Below are positions 51,020-59,894 of a stretch of 61,581 nt of DNA, one piece after another (position 1 is the first letter of the stretch; each line of letters opens with the position of its first letter). A model generated the notes under the pieces. The model was given only the letters and a program-made list of their open reading frames with translations. It made no database searches and was not told the DNA's origin. Origin of the DNA: JAAYBQ01 sp035403465 (GTDB lineage: Bacteria; Spirochaetota; UBA4802; UBA5550); assembly GCA_035403465.1 (NCBI GenBank), contig DAONFG010000018.1, positions 1 to 61,581 of the forward strand, in the 5' to 3' direction. Position numbers and translations under genes: made by a program.

Positions 51020-52534
51020 TCACAGGTCGTGTCCGCAGTATGAAAGGTTGAAACTCTTGTTGCACAGTGGAAAGTCCGAGATCTCCTGGCCCCGCAGCGC
51101 CATGGCAAGGCCGAACCAGTTGTGCATTGACGGGTCCTTGATCCTGTAGCATGAAATTTCACCCTTCCTGTCAGTGATTGCGGCGTGGCAGATTTCACCC
51201 CTCCATCCCTCGACAAGTGAAACGCAGAGGCTTGAGGACTTGAGCTTCTTCCCGTCCAGATCAGCCTGCCTGCCCTGCGGCGGAATGTTTTTAATCATTC
51301 CGGACACCATCTCCATTGACTGGCGAATTTCAAGGTCGCGCAGCTGTGCCCTTGCCTGTACATCGCCCCATGGGAGCAGCACAGGCTCATGTCTTACCAA
51401 TGTGTAATGGTCATGGGGATGGGTTGCCCGGATGTCGCGCCTGATCCCGGTGCTCCTGGCCGGCATACCCACAAGTCCCATGCTGAGCGCGTCATCCTTT
51501 GTAAGCCTGCCGGTCTTGTGGAACCTTGCCTGCACGCCCGGCATGTGGAAGAGCGTGTCAGCCATCTCTATGTAGTCGCGTGAATATTCGGCGAGCATCT
51601 TTTCAAGGGAAAGGGCCAGCTTTTCAGTAAAAGGAAAGTTTACCCTGCCGGGGCGTATCTGGCCGCGTCCCAGCCTGTTGCCGCTCCATGACTGGGTGTA
51701 GTTGATTATCGGTGTACGGAGCCTGCCGAAGACCGCGTTGCCCAGCTGGTATGCCACGTCGCCCGATAGTGCGGCAAGGTCTCCGGTGTGTATCGCCATG
51801 CGTTCAAGCTCCAGCGCGAGTGTGCGGCAGTATGATACATGGCTGTCTGGTTTTGCACCGGCGAGCGATTCATAAACGAGCGCGAATGCCGATGCATTGC
51901 CTGCCGTGGTGTCCCCGGCTGCTGATTCAGCCAGCATTACCTTTTCCATCATGCCTTTTTTTGACACGAGGAGTTCCTCTGCGCCGCGGTGCTGGTAGCC
52001 CAGCTGTATTTCAAGGTGCAGCACCTTTTCGCCGTTGCAGATGAACCTGAAGTGCCCGGGTTCTATTACCCCGGCGTGGATGGGGCCGACTCCCACTTCG
52101 TGCAGGTCCTCTCCTTTAATCTGGAAAAACGGGTAATCCTCCATGCGGTGTTTTTCTCCGGTGGGGGATTCAGGATACCTGAGCGGCTTGGGCCACGGGT
52201 GGTCCGCGTACTTTATGCCCGGAGTTTCGGCCATTGCCCGTTCAAAGGGGTGGAACGACGGGTGCATGGCAGTGAGCGATTTTAGAACTTCCCCGCGTCC
52301 CGGAACCGCGGATGAAACCAGCAGTGTGCCGTTGGTGTCGTCTGCCATGATACAGAATATCCTTTGACCCTTTTCATGCTCTGCGGCAAACATGTGGCTG
52401 CAGTGGAAGCCTTCACCTGATGCAAGTGATGAATTCATCTCTGCAAATTCACCATAGCGCAGTACCGGTACTGCGCTGAGGGGGATTGTTTCGCCGTTCT
52501 TTATTTCTGCTGCGGATTGTTTTCTGTTTTTCAT
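51020..52534 (-). CDS. Ehr complex large subunit: NuoD/HycE-like without nickel-iron ligands
   Basis: This is a 504-residue protein. It begins with a NuoC/HycE-N-like domain (residues 20-130) and continues with the NuoD/hydrogenase large-subunit fold, marked by EPGHFRFICNGEKVLHLEIQ and LGYQHRGAEELL. The N-terminal nickel-iron motif (usually R-x-C-G-x-C-x-x-x-H) is SAAGDTTAGNASAF (about 204-217), and the C-terminal DPCxxC is NLSYCGHDL at the extreme end, so none of the four bridging cysteines is kept in place. It is therefore not a hydrogenase. It probably conveys conformational or electron coupling in an Ehr complex. Confidence 0.88.
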   Translation of the reverse strand: MKNRKQSAAEIKNGETIPLSAVPVLRYGEFAEMNSSLASGEGFHCSHMFAAEHEKGQRIFCIMADDTNGTLLVSSAVPGRGEVLKSLTAMHPSFHPFERAMAETPGIKYADHPWPKPLRYPESPTGEKHRMEDYPFFQIKGEDLHEVGVGPIHAGVIEPGHFRFICNGEKVLHLEIQLGYQHRGAEELLVSKKGMMEKVMLAESAAGDTTAGNASAFALVYESLAGAKPDSHVSYCRTLALELERMAIHTGDLAALSGDVAYQLGNAVFGRLRTPIINYTQSWSGNRLGRGQIRPGRVNFPFTEKLALSLEKMLAEYSRDYIEMADTLFHMPGVQARFHKTGRLTKDDALSMGLVGMPARSTGIRRDIRATHPHDHYTLVRHEPVLLPWGDVQARAQLRDLEIRQSMEMVSGMIKNIPPQGRQADLDGKKLKSSSLCVSLVEGWRGEICHAAITDRKGEISCYRIKDPSMHNWFGLAMALRGQEISDFPLCNKSFNLSYCGHDL

Positions 52535-52548
52535 GTCGTTATCCTGTT

Positions 52549-53973
52549 TCAGCGGAGGACTGTTCCTGTCGCTGCCTGAATAATGTCAAGTATAGGCTGC
52601 GGCGGGCATATGCCCATGATCATGATAAAAATTATTATTGCAAATTGCGAGAGTGATTCAATGAGTCCCGGCTTTTCAGCGCTTTCATAATCGAAGCCGT
52701 TGACAGGCGTGAAGATCACCTTGAACAGCTTCCTGCCGAAGGACCAGAAAATTACAGTGAGCAGCGCCATTACGGCAAGCATCAGCCACATGTACCCTGA
52801 CCTGAACATGGCAGTGAATATGAGGAACTCGGAGATAAATAACCCCGAAGGGGGAACAGCGGTGACGCAGATGAATGCCAGCAGAAGCACCATGGAACCG
52901 CTTAAGCTTATCCTGAAGTAGCCCCCTGTCTCGCTCACCAGCTTGCTGCCGAATACGCGGTAGGCTATCCCCGTCTGGTAGAATATCCCTGCCTTTATGA
53001 ACGAATGGAGCACAAGGTGGAAGAGCGCCGCGAACGCGCCGATACCTCCCATGGCCAGTCCCAGCATTATTATACCCATGTGTTCAATGCTTGAATATGC
53101 AAGCATGCGCTTGTAGTTGTCCACCTTCATCATGTATACCGCTGCAATGAATATGGATATTGATGCACTTATTATGAGAATCGACTTTGCCCATTCTGCC
53201 GATGATGTGAGGATTATGACCTGGTATGTCCTGAATATACCGCAGAACCCGACGTTCATGAGGCCGCTGGCAAAGAGCGCGCCAGCAGGGGAGGGGGACT
53301 TGTCCTTTGCGTCAATGCCCGCTGTGTACATGGGGAAGAGCCCGGCCTTCGCTGTATACCCTGTGAATATAAAGATGAATGCCATTTTGGTCCAGAAGGG
53401 ATCAAGCTTTGAGGCGTTAGCCGTAAGCTGCGCGTATGTAAGGTCCGTGATCCCGGTATTGCCGGCTGCTATCCCCAGGAGCAGGATGCCTATGAAAACA
53501 AAGGTAATGCTTATTGTACACACGAATATGTATTTCCATGTCCCTTCAAGAGCGAGTTCTGTGCGAAGGTAGTAGATCAGGAACGACGCGGCTATTGTCG
53601 TGATCTCGACAAATACCCATGTAATCGCTATGTGGTTGGCGCAGTACGCGCATGTAAGTGCAGATACAAGTATTACCATTGCGGCGAAGAAGAAGTTTCT
53701 TTCGCGCGCCTCCTTCTGCCTCCATTTAAGGTAGGCAAAGCTGTGGTAGATCGACATTGCCGAGATGAAGAAGAGAATGGTGATGAAAATTACGGCAAGG
53801 CTGTCTGCCGAAAAGTACCAGAATCCCGCGCCCCTGTTGCGTATAACATGCAAAGTGAACGCGCCCTGGAGTGTAACGAACAGGCACAGCAGTGCGATCT
53901 TTACAGGACGAATCCTGTTGAACGCAAGCGCGGCGCCTATAAGAAAAGAACAGATAAAGTATAGCTTTAACAT
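52549..53973 (-). CDS. Ehr complex antiporter-like membrane subunit (HyfF/NuoN-like)
   Basis: This 474-residue subunit has about 13-14 membrane helices. The proton-antiporter core shows FYTAKAGLFPMYT-like residues (FTGYTAKAGLFPMY), DAKDKSPSPAGALFASGLMN, KRMLAYSSIEHMGI and VTAVPPSGLFISEFLI, with the conserved Lys and His needed for proton movement. It is the fourth gene of the operon. Confidence 0.9.
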   Translation of the reverse strand: MLKLYFICSFLIGAALAFNRIRPVKIALLCLFVTLQGAFTLHVIRNRGAGFWYFSADSLAVIFITILFFISAMSIYHSFAYLKWRQKEARERNFFFAAMVILVSALTCAYCANHIAITWVFVEITTIAASFLIYYLRTELALEGTWKYIFVCTISITFVFIGILLLGIAAGNTGITDLTYAQLTANASKLDPFWTKMAFIFIFTGYTAKAGLFPMYTAGIDAKDKSPSPAGALFASGLMNVGFCGIFRTYQVIILTSSAEWAKSILIISASISIFIAAVYMMKVDNYKRMLAYSSIEHMGIIMLGLAMGGIGAFAALFHLVLHSFIKAGIFYQTGIAYRVFGSKLVSETGGYFRISLSGSMVLLLAFICVTAVPPSGLFISEFLIFTAMFRSGYMWLMLAVMALLTVIFWSFGRKLFKVIFTPVNGFDYESAEKPGLIESLSQFAIIIFIMIMGICPPQPILDIIQAATGTVLR

Positions 53974-53977
53974 GGCA

Positions 53978-54607
53978 TCAATCCTTAAGCCTTCTCAAGT
54001 TTGAAACATCCCCGTCTTTAAAGACGTCACCGATCCTGTTTATGAATATCCCCAGCGTGAGTACGCCGGCAAACATATCCAGGAGTATACCCATGTTCAC
54101 CATCATCGGCATTTCGTTACCCACCGCCAGGGAGAGAATGAACACGCCGTTCTCGATTACAAGAAACCCCATGACGTGGGTAATTATCTTCCGCCGTGTC
54201 ATGATTATATACAGCCCGGTAAAAATCGTAGAGAGCGCAACCACGAAGAAAAGGTTATCAAGTATACTGTAGCCCGACGCGTATGAGAGGAAAAATATCA
54301 TTATAATCAATATTATCATCAGGACAAGCGAAACGAACGTAGGGACCAGGGGCTCAGCCTCGCGTGTTATGTTGTTGCGTTTAAGGATGTAGGAAAGAAA
54401 AAACGGGATAGCAACAGCCTTGACAATTACGGTTTCAGTGAGGATCAGGGTAAAGTTTGCCCAGTGCATTGATGTGAGTGAAAAGAACGCGGCGAAGAAG
54501 AGCAGTATCCCCTGCAGTGCGAGTATCTGTATATATGTGACGAGCCTCCACGCGGTAACAAGGAAGAATAACGATGCAATTACTATGAGCAGGATCAGGT
54601 TTACCAT
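53978..54607 (-). CDS. Ehr complex membrane subunit (HyfE-like)
   Basis: This is a 209-residue hydrophobic protein with about six membrane helices. The start at 54607 (MVNLILLI) overlaps the previous gene by seven bases. The much longer open frame begins with an unlikely polar, Cys/His-rich stretch. The segment VMGFLVIENGVFILSLAVG and the ending GILLDMFAGVLTLGIF are characteristic of HyfE, with NuoK-like helices. Confidence 0.88.
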   Translation of the reverse strand: MVNLILLIVIASLFFLVTAWRLVTYIQILALQGILLFFAAFFSLTSMHWANFTLILTETVIVKAVAIPFFLSYILKRNNITREAEPLVPTFVSLVLMIILIIMIFFLSYASGYSILDNLFFVVALSTIFTGLYIIMTRRKIITHVMGFLVIENGVFILSLAVGNEMPMMVNMGILLDMFAGVLTLGIFINRIGDVFKDGDVSNLRRLKD

Positions 54608-55530
54608 GGTATTTTTCCCCTTATGCCCGCGACGTGCATTACTGCAAGAAAGACCAGGAGAGTCGCGGTGGTGATCGTGTATATGAACTGCGGATTGTTT
54701 TTCATCCTGAACCTTGACATGAAGGATTCCACGAGACCGGTAAATACCGCGAATATTGCCTGTACCGCAAGGAAGAGCAGTGTATAAACAACAAGATGTG
54801 TCCCCGGCTTTATCATCAGGTTGGCGATGATCGCGCCGAATATTGAAAACTTGAGGCACACGCCGTACATGATCATCCCCAGGTCAAACCCGCTGTTATC
54901 CAGTATCATGACCTCGTGTATCATGGTAAGTTCAAGGTGGGTCCGCGGATCATCAACCGGCATCCGGCTGTTTTCGACCATCCCCGTGAGCATCAGTATG
55001 GCAGCTGCTATGCCGGAAATTGTAAAACTTACAGCGGCAGGGATTGCGGCACCGTGCAGCCCGGCGATTATGGATGCAAACGATGAATTCCCCGTAAGCA
55101 GTGCGAATGAGCCCATGATCATAAAGAGTGCAGGTTCCATGAAGAGCGAAAAGAGGGCCTCCCTGCTTGCGCCCATCCCCTCGAAGGGGCTGCCGGTGTC
55201 AAGGGCTGCAATAATCATGAAGAATTTACCAAGTGCCATGGTATAGATAAAGAATACAAAGTCCCACTGGAAGGATATCAAGCCCGGACGCGAGCCGAGC
55301 GGTATACAGAGCGCCGCGGTAATAAGCGAGGCTATGTAGATTGAGGGTGCTGCCCTGAATATGATTCCCGTGGTATCGCCGTAAACAGGCGCTTTTTTAA
55401 GGTTGCGCAGGATGTCGCGCAGCGGCTGTATCACGTCCGGTCCCTTTCGCCCTGCTGCGATACTCTTCACCCGGCCAATTATTCCGGTAAAGAAGAGGCT
55501 TGCTGTTATGATAAGTATTAAGGATTCCAT
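54601..55530 (-). CDS. Ehr complex NuoH/HycD-like membrane anchor
   Basis: This is a 309-residue subunit. It shows the NuoH/HycD block GRKGPDVIQPLRDILRNLKK, GSPFEGMGASREALFS and the conserved acidic stretch ENSRMPVDDPRTHLELTMI. NuoH-like subunits form the quinone or coupling chamber at the base of complex I-type machines. It has eight membrane helices and is the second gene in the operon. Confidence 0.92.
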   Translation of the reverse strand: MESLILIITASLFFTGIIGRVKSIAAGRKGPDVIQPLRDILRNLKKAPVYGDTTGIIFRAAPSIYIASLITAALCIPLGSRPGLISFQWDFVFFIYTMALGKFFMIIAALDTGSPFEGMGASREALFSLFMEPALFMIMGSFALLTGNSSFASIIAGLHGAAIPAAVSFTISGIAAAILMLTGMVENSRMPVDDPRTHLELTMIHEVMILDNSGFDLGMIMYGVCLKFSIFGAIIANLMIKPGTHLVVYTLLFLAVQAIFAVFTGLVESFMSRFRMKNNPQFIYTITTATLLVFLAVMHVAGIRGKIPW

Positions 55531-55534
55531 GATT

Positions 55535-57553
55535 CTACCCCAGTGCCAGGAATGAAATTATGAATGAAAATATAGCCTGCCTGAACGTGAAGGCAATTAT
55601 TGCAGTAATAAATAAAACACCGTAGAGTATGTAGTACTGTATAAGGCCGTTCTGCAGAAAACCGAACAGGGTCATGAACCTGCCCATGCGCCGCATATTG
55701 CTGTCGACCAGGATATCCTCTATTTTATCGAACGAGTGCGTCCGGAACGATCCTGGTTCAGGGAACATCCCGTTGAGTACCGGGTATTCCGAGTGTATCT
55801 TCAGTATAGGTGAGGCGATATTTGTATATGTCTGCACAAACGATGTTGCAGTGTACTGGATCTTCGGGCTTCCGCCGGTGTACCCGCATCCCCATACCGG
55901 CGATTGCCGCACGGCTGAACGTCTGATCACAAACATTCTTATGGCCAGGATCACGCCGGTGAGCAGGATGAGCAGTATCCCGGCCATGGATATCGAATAC
56001 ATAAGCCATGTTGAAGGTGCCTGGACCCCGGCTAAAGCCGCATTATTCAGCATTGCTGCGGCAGGCATGGACGCCAGGCGTACAAATGGTGCCGGGAAAA
56101 CACCTATGCAGACGATCAGGCAGAGCACAATCACCTGCGGAACAAGCGCCATGTTCTCCACCTCGGCGCATCCTTCCGGCAGATGATGACGCGGGGTACC
56201 CAGGAACACTATCCCGAACGCCTTTGTAAAGCAGAGGAACGCAAGCCCCCCCACCATTACCAGGCCGAAAATGCAGCAGAGCATGAGCATGGATACCGGG
56301 AGTACACCCGCTGTGAGCCCGCGGTACATTGAACTGTATATAAGGAATTCGGAAACAAACCCGTTCAGGGGCGGAAGCCCGGTGATGGCAAGCGCGGGCA
56401 CCAGGAACAGGCCCGCGGTGAAAGGCATGTACTTCATGATTCCGCCAAGCTCCTCGATAATTACCGTGTGGGACTTCCTGTAGACCGATCCCGCGGTATA
56501 GAACAGGAGCGATTTAAAGAGTGAATGGTTCAGCGTGTGCAGCAGCGCGCCGCAGTATCCTGCCATTGCAATGTCGCTGTTTCCCATGCCTGTACCCATG
56601 AGCCCCAGCCCTATCCCCATGCCTATGATGCCGATGTTTTCAATGCTGTGATATGCAAGCAGCCGCTTCAGGTTATGCTGCACTATAGCAACCATAACAC
56701 CGTACAGTGCCGTGGCTGTCGAAAGAATAAGTATAAGCCTTCCCATCTCAAGCATGTTTCCCTGGCAGAGAGGTATAACCCTGAATATGCCGAATATGCC
56801 CATTTTTATTATTACCCCGGACATCACGCCTGATACGTGCGCAGGGGCAGCGGGGTGCGCCCATGGCAGCCATGTATGCAGCGGGACAAACCCGGCCTTG
56901 AATGCAAAACCTGTAAAGAGAATTATAAACGGCCACGGCCCGGGCGCGCCGGCCTGCGACCGTGCGTGGTTCATAATCTGCTGCATGTCAAATGATCCCG
57001 CTGCAGTCGAAACCCATATGAATCCCGTGATAAGAAGCAGCACGCAGATATGCGACTGGATGAAGTAGTTTATGCCCGCGCGCAGCGTCTGCCTCTTTTC
57101 GTGTTCGTACGTTACAAGGAGGAAGGCTGCAACTGTCATGGCCTCCCAGCACATCAGGAAGGCGATAATGTTCTGCATAATGCAGACAGCGGTCATTGCA
57201 GACTGGAGCACCAGGAACGATACCCAGTGAATTGGATCTTTTGACCGGCTGGTGTACATCTTCATGTAGTAGAACCCGTACCAGCAGCCCGTGATGAGCG
57301 TAATGTTTATGACAATAATGAAGAATGCGCTGAGCAGATCAATCCTGAGAGGTAGCATACCGAACGGAAAACCGCATTTGAATACAAGCTCAAGGGAGCC
57401 GTATTTCAGGGCTGTAAAGGCTGCGCTGAAATTGAGTATTCCTGATGCGATTACCGCTGTGAGCGCGGCATTTTTTTTAAGCCTGAGCGGCAGCAGCAGA
57501 ACGAGTATAATGCCGCAGAGTGTTACTGCAAATGAAAATAGTATCAGCTTCAT
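55535..57553 (-). CDS. Ehr complex large antiporter-like subunit (HyfB/NuoL-like)
   Basis: This is a 672-residue subunit with about 16 membrane helices. Antiporter core motifs are GFAFKAGFVPLHTWLPWAHP, APAHVSGVMSGVIIKMGI, KRLLAYHSIENIGIIGM and ALAITGLPPLNGFVSEFLI. The C-terminal part after about residue 560 resembles the extended HyfB tail. It is first in the operon. The operon is divergent from a chemotaxis receptor across a 210-base spacer. Confidence 0.92.
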   Translation of the reverse strand: MKLILFSFAVTLCGIILVLLLPLRLKKNAALTAVIASGILNFSAAFTALKYGSLELVFKCGFPFGMLPLRIDLLSAFFIIVINITLITGCWYGFYYMKMYTSRSKDPIHWVSFLVLQSAMTAVCIMQNIIAFLMCWEAMTVAAFLLVTYEHEKRQTLRAGINYFIQSHICVLLLITGFIWVSTAAGSFDMQQIMNHARSQAGAPGPWPFIILFTGFAFKAGFVPLHTWLPWAHPAAPAHVSGVMSGVIIKMGIFGIFRVIPLCQGNMLEMGRLILILSTATALYGVMVAIVQHNLKRLLAYHSIENIGIIGMGIGLGLMGTGMGNSDIAMAGYCGALLHTLNHSLFKSLLFYTAGSVYRKSHTVIIEELGGIMKYMPFTAGLFLVPALAITGLPPLNGFVSEFLIYSSMYRGLTAGVLPVSMLMLCCIFGLVMVGGLAFLCFTKAFGIVFLGTPRHHLPEGCAEVENMALVPQVIVLCLIVCIGVFPAPFVRLASMPAAAMLNNAALAGVQAPSTWLMYSISMAGILLILLTGVILAIRMFVIRRSAVRQSPVWGCGYTGGSPKIQYTATSFVQTYTNIASPILKIHSEYPVLNGMFPEPGSFRTHSFDKIEDILVDSNMRRMGRFMTLFGFLQNGLIQYYILYGVLFITAIIAFTFRQAIFSFIISFLALG

Positions 57554-57706
57554 GGCAAGTTACCGGCTTATATCTGGTTTTTAATTGTGAGAATTACACT
57601 TATATACAGGGATCGTAAAAAAACCGCATGTCAAGGAAATATTATACGGAGCCGGCGTTAAAAATTAAAAAAAAACTACCGGGGTCCTGTTCAGTGGCGG
57701 GCTTTC

Positions 57707-57735
57707 TTGACACGTCCGGGCTGCAGGGATATATT
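57707..57735 (+). promoter_or_regulatory. Strong sigma-70-type promoter for the chemotaxis receptor
   Basis: TTGACA (57707-57712) and TATATT (57730-57735) have exactly 17 bases between them. The promoter overlaps the upstream TTG (57707) of the open frame, which argues for the later ATG at 57764 as the true start. Confidence 0.65.
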
Positions 57736-57763
57736 GTACAAAAAGCTCAGGCGGGGCGCGTTT

Positions 57764-59647
57764 ATGGCATCATTAAATCATGAAAAATTATCCAGGTTGG
57801 GATTACGCACAAGGGTTGCAATAATTGTGTTTGTGCTGATCTCTGCAATCTGTATAGGGATTACACTCACATCATATATTATGCTGAAGAAGCAGCTGTT
57901 CACCGAGCTGAGGGCCAGGCTCACCAACATCGCTTATACAGGTTCGTTCATGATTGACCGGAAATCTCTCGCGGGTATTGTTTCCAGCCTGGCTCCGGGT
58001 TATGACTACACAAAGGTTGACGGTGCGGAAGAGTATCCCCTTGAAGAGGAAGTGATATCGGGGATTGAATCTGCGCCGGAATTTGAGCGTGTATGCAGCG
58101 ACCTTAACCTTATAAGGGACGCGCAGCCGGACCTGCTTATCTATGCGTACATTGTCATACCCACCGCTGAACCCGGCATGCTGCGGTTCGTGGCCGATGC
58201 GGATGCACCTGAACTTCTTGCCGAAGCAAAAGAGACCGGCGGCTCAATGGACGAGATAACCCGTTACTCCAAGCTCTACGAGGCCGGGCCTGATTCAGTC
58301 ATGGCCGGCGCAGCCGATAAAAAACTGAATGTGGCTGATACGGAGTTCGCATGGGACGAGGAGGGGCGTTTCAATATAGTTTCCGGTTATGCACCGGTCT
58401 TTGATGAAGGTGTGTACCTGGGCATGCTGGGAATTGATATATCTGACAAAAATGCCAGTGCGATTTTAAAGAAGACGATGGTTATTTATATTCTCATATC
58501 ATTTGCCGCGGTTATCGCAGCGGTTTTACTCTCCCTGTTTATAAGCAGGATGATCAGCGTTCCCCTTGGACGGCTTGTCAGCAGCCTGCACGATATGGCC
58601 GAAGGGGAGGGGAACCTTACCGGGGGACTTCCGGTAACCACAAACGATGAGCTTGGAAGGGCTGCGTTTGAATTCAACAGGTTCACGGGCAGGCTGCGTG
58701 ATGTAATATCAGAAATCAAGATTATATCAGTTGACCTTGACTCGGCATCCGTCGCGATCAGGAACTCAATGAACGGGCTCTCGGATAACCTGGTTAAGCA
58801 GACAGGCCTTGAACGCGAGGTGTTCGAAGGAGGCACACACATAAAATCGAGCGTGGAAATGCTCGCAAAGAACGCCGATGTGCAGGCTGACGGGTTCACA
58901 TCCCTGACCAACAGGCTGGTTGACCTGTCGAACTCAATATCCGCCCTTGCCGATGAATCAAAGCTTGCGTCAAAACTTACTGAAACCATAACCGGCAATG
59001 TAATAAAAGGTAAAGACTCGCTCCAGTCTGCAAGCAGCATAATGGCCAGCATAGGTAAAAGTTCGGAAGAGATGACCGGTATTGCAGGGATCATAAGCGA
59101 TATATCGGACCAGATCAACCTGCTTTCCCTGAACGCTGCTATTGAGTCTGCCAGGGCAGGGGATGCCGGAAGGGGCTTTGCCGTTGTGGCTGACGAAATA
59201 TCAAAACTTGCAGACAAAACCGCGTATAATGTAAAGGATATAGACAGGATCATACGCGATAACTCGCTGCTTATATCACAGGGAATGCTGAGCGTTAATT
59301 CCATGATCGGGCTGTTCAGCGATGTCATTACAGATGTATCCTCGATCTCCGCGCTGATTCAGAAGATCACCACCTATATGAACGAACAGTCCGGGTACAA
59401 CGACAAGGTGCACAAAGAGTCCGAAACCATGAAAAGCGTAATCACCGATATCCATGAACTGGTCGAAGAGCATGAGCGCGTTGTTGATTCAATTGCGGAT
59501 TCACTCGGGTCAATAAGCCGGCTTTCACAGGGTAACATGGATGCTTCCCTGGCTGTAAACACTTCTGCCGGCGAGATTACTGCAATGACAGACAATCTTA
59601 TCAATCTTATGAATTATTTCAAGGTCGGAACAGGAAACTGGCAGTAA
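57764..59647 (+). CDS. Methyl-accepting chemotaxis protein with periplasmic dCache-like sensor
   Basis: This is a 627-residue transducer from ATG 57764. Membrane segment 1 (about 20-40) and segment 2 (about 238-260) flank a 190-residue periplasmic sensor with Cache-type features (PGYDYTKVDGAEEYP, LLIYAYIVIPT, FDEGVYLGMLGIDIS). A HAMP domain (SRMISVPLGRLVSSLHDMAE) and the signalling hairpin (LLSLNAAIESARAGDAG followed by GFAVVADEISKLAD) follow. Cache domains bind small molecules such as amino acids or organic acids. It is divergent from the Ehr operon. Confidence 0.93.
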   Translation: MASLNHEKLSRLGLRTRVAIIVFVLISAICIGITLTSYIMLKKQLFTELRARLTNIAYTGSFMIDRKSLAGIVSSLAPGYDYTKVDGAEEYPLEEEVISGIESAPEFERVCSDLNLIRDAQPDLLIYAYIVIPTAEPGMLRFVADADAPELLAEAKETGGSMDEITRYSKLYEAGPDSVMAGAADKKLNVADTEFAWDEEGRFNIVSGYAPVFDEGVYLGMLGIDISDKNASAILKKTMVIYILISFAAVIAAVLLSLFISRMISVPLGRLVSSLHDMAEGEGNLTGGLPVTTNDELGRAAFEFNRFTGRLRDVISEIKIISVDLDSASVAIRNSMNGLSDNLVKQTGLEREVFEGGTHIKSSVEMLAKNADVQADGFTSLTNRLVDLSNSISALADESKLASKLTETITGNVIKGKDSLQSASSIMASIGKSSEEMTGIAGIISDISDQINLLSLNAAIESARAGDAGRGFAVVADEISKLADKTAYNVKDIDRIIRDNSLLISQGMLSVNSMIGLFSDVITDVSSISALIQKITTYMNEQSGYNDKVHKESETMKSVITDIHELVEEHERVVDSIADSLGSISRLSQGNMDASLAVNTSAGEITAMTDNLINLMNYFKVGTGNWQ

Positions 59648-59695
59648 CATTTTCTGGCACGCGTGAACAAAGAGTTGTTGCAGCATGAGGCTATT

Positions 59696-59825
59696 TGTCA
59701 TTTCGATGGAGCTGAAGTAAAAGATGCTTATGAATAAAAAGATAGCGACTGAGAAATCTCTAAACGAAAAATGCCTGTTAACTGAGATTTCTCACCCGAA
59801 GCGTTGAAGCGGGTTCGAAATGACA
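59696..59825. repeat. Nested palindromic repeat (REP/MITE-like)
   Basis: TGTCATTTCGA (59696-59706) and its complement (59815-59825) bound a 130-base element. Inside it, TGAGAAATCTC and GAGATTTCTCA form a second inverted pair. It is intergenic and non-coding. Elements with TCATTTCGA and GAAATCTC ends are common dispersed repeats in environmental bacteria. Confidence 0.7.
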
Positions 59826-59894
59826 TAAGGATAAGGCACCATATATCCTCCGCCGGGGGCAATGGCAGAAGACAATTTTCCAGGTTGAATCTTT

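Noticed and set aside
53978..54859. A 293-residue form of the HyfE-like subunit
   Set aside because: The extra 84 residues overlap the NuoH-like gene, are polar and Cys/His-rich, and lack a ribosome site. Start 54607 fits the family.
50262..57553. Formate hydrogenlyase or true group 4 hydrogenase
   Set aside because: No nickel-iron or proximal cluster ligands remain, and there is no formate dehydrogenase gene nearby.
50262..57553. Respiratory complex I (nuo) operon
   Set aside because: Subunit order and HyfB/HyfE-type proteins fit hydrogenase-like complexes. NuoE, F, G, I, J and K are absent.
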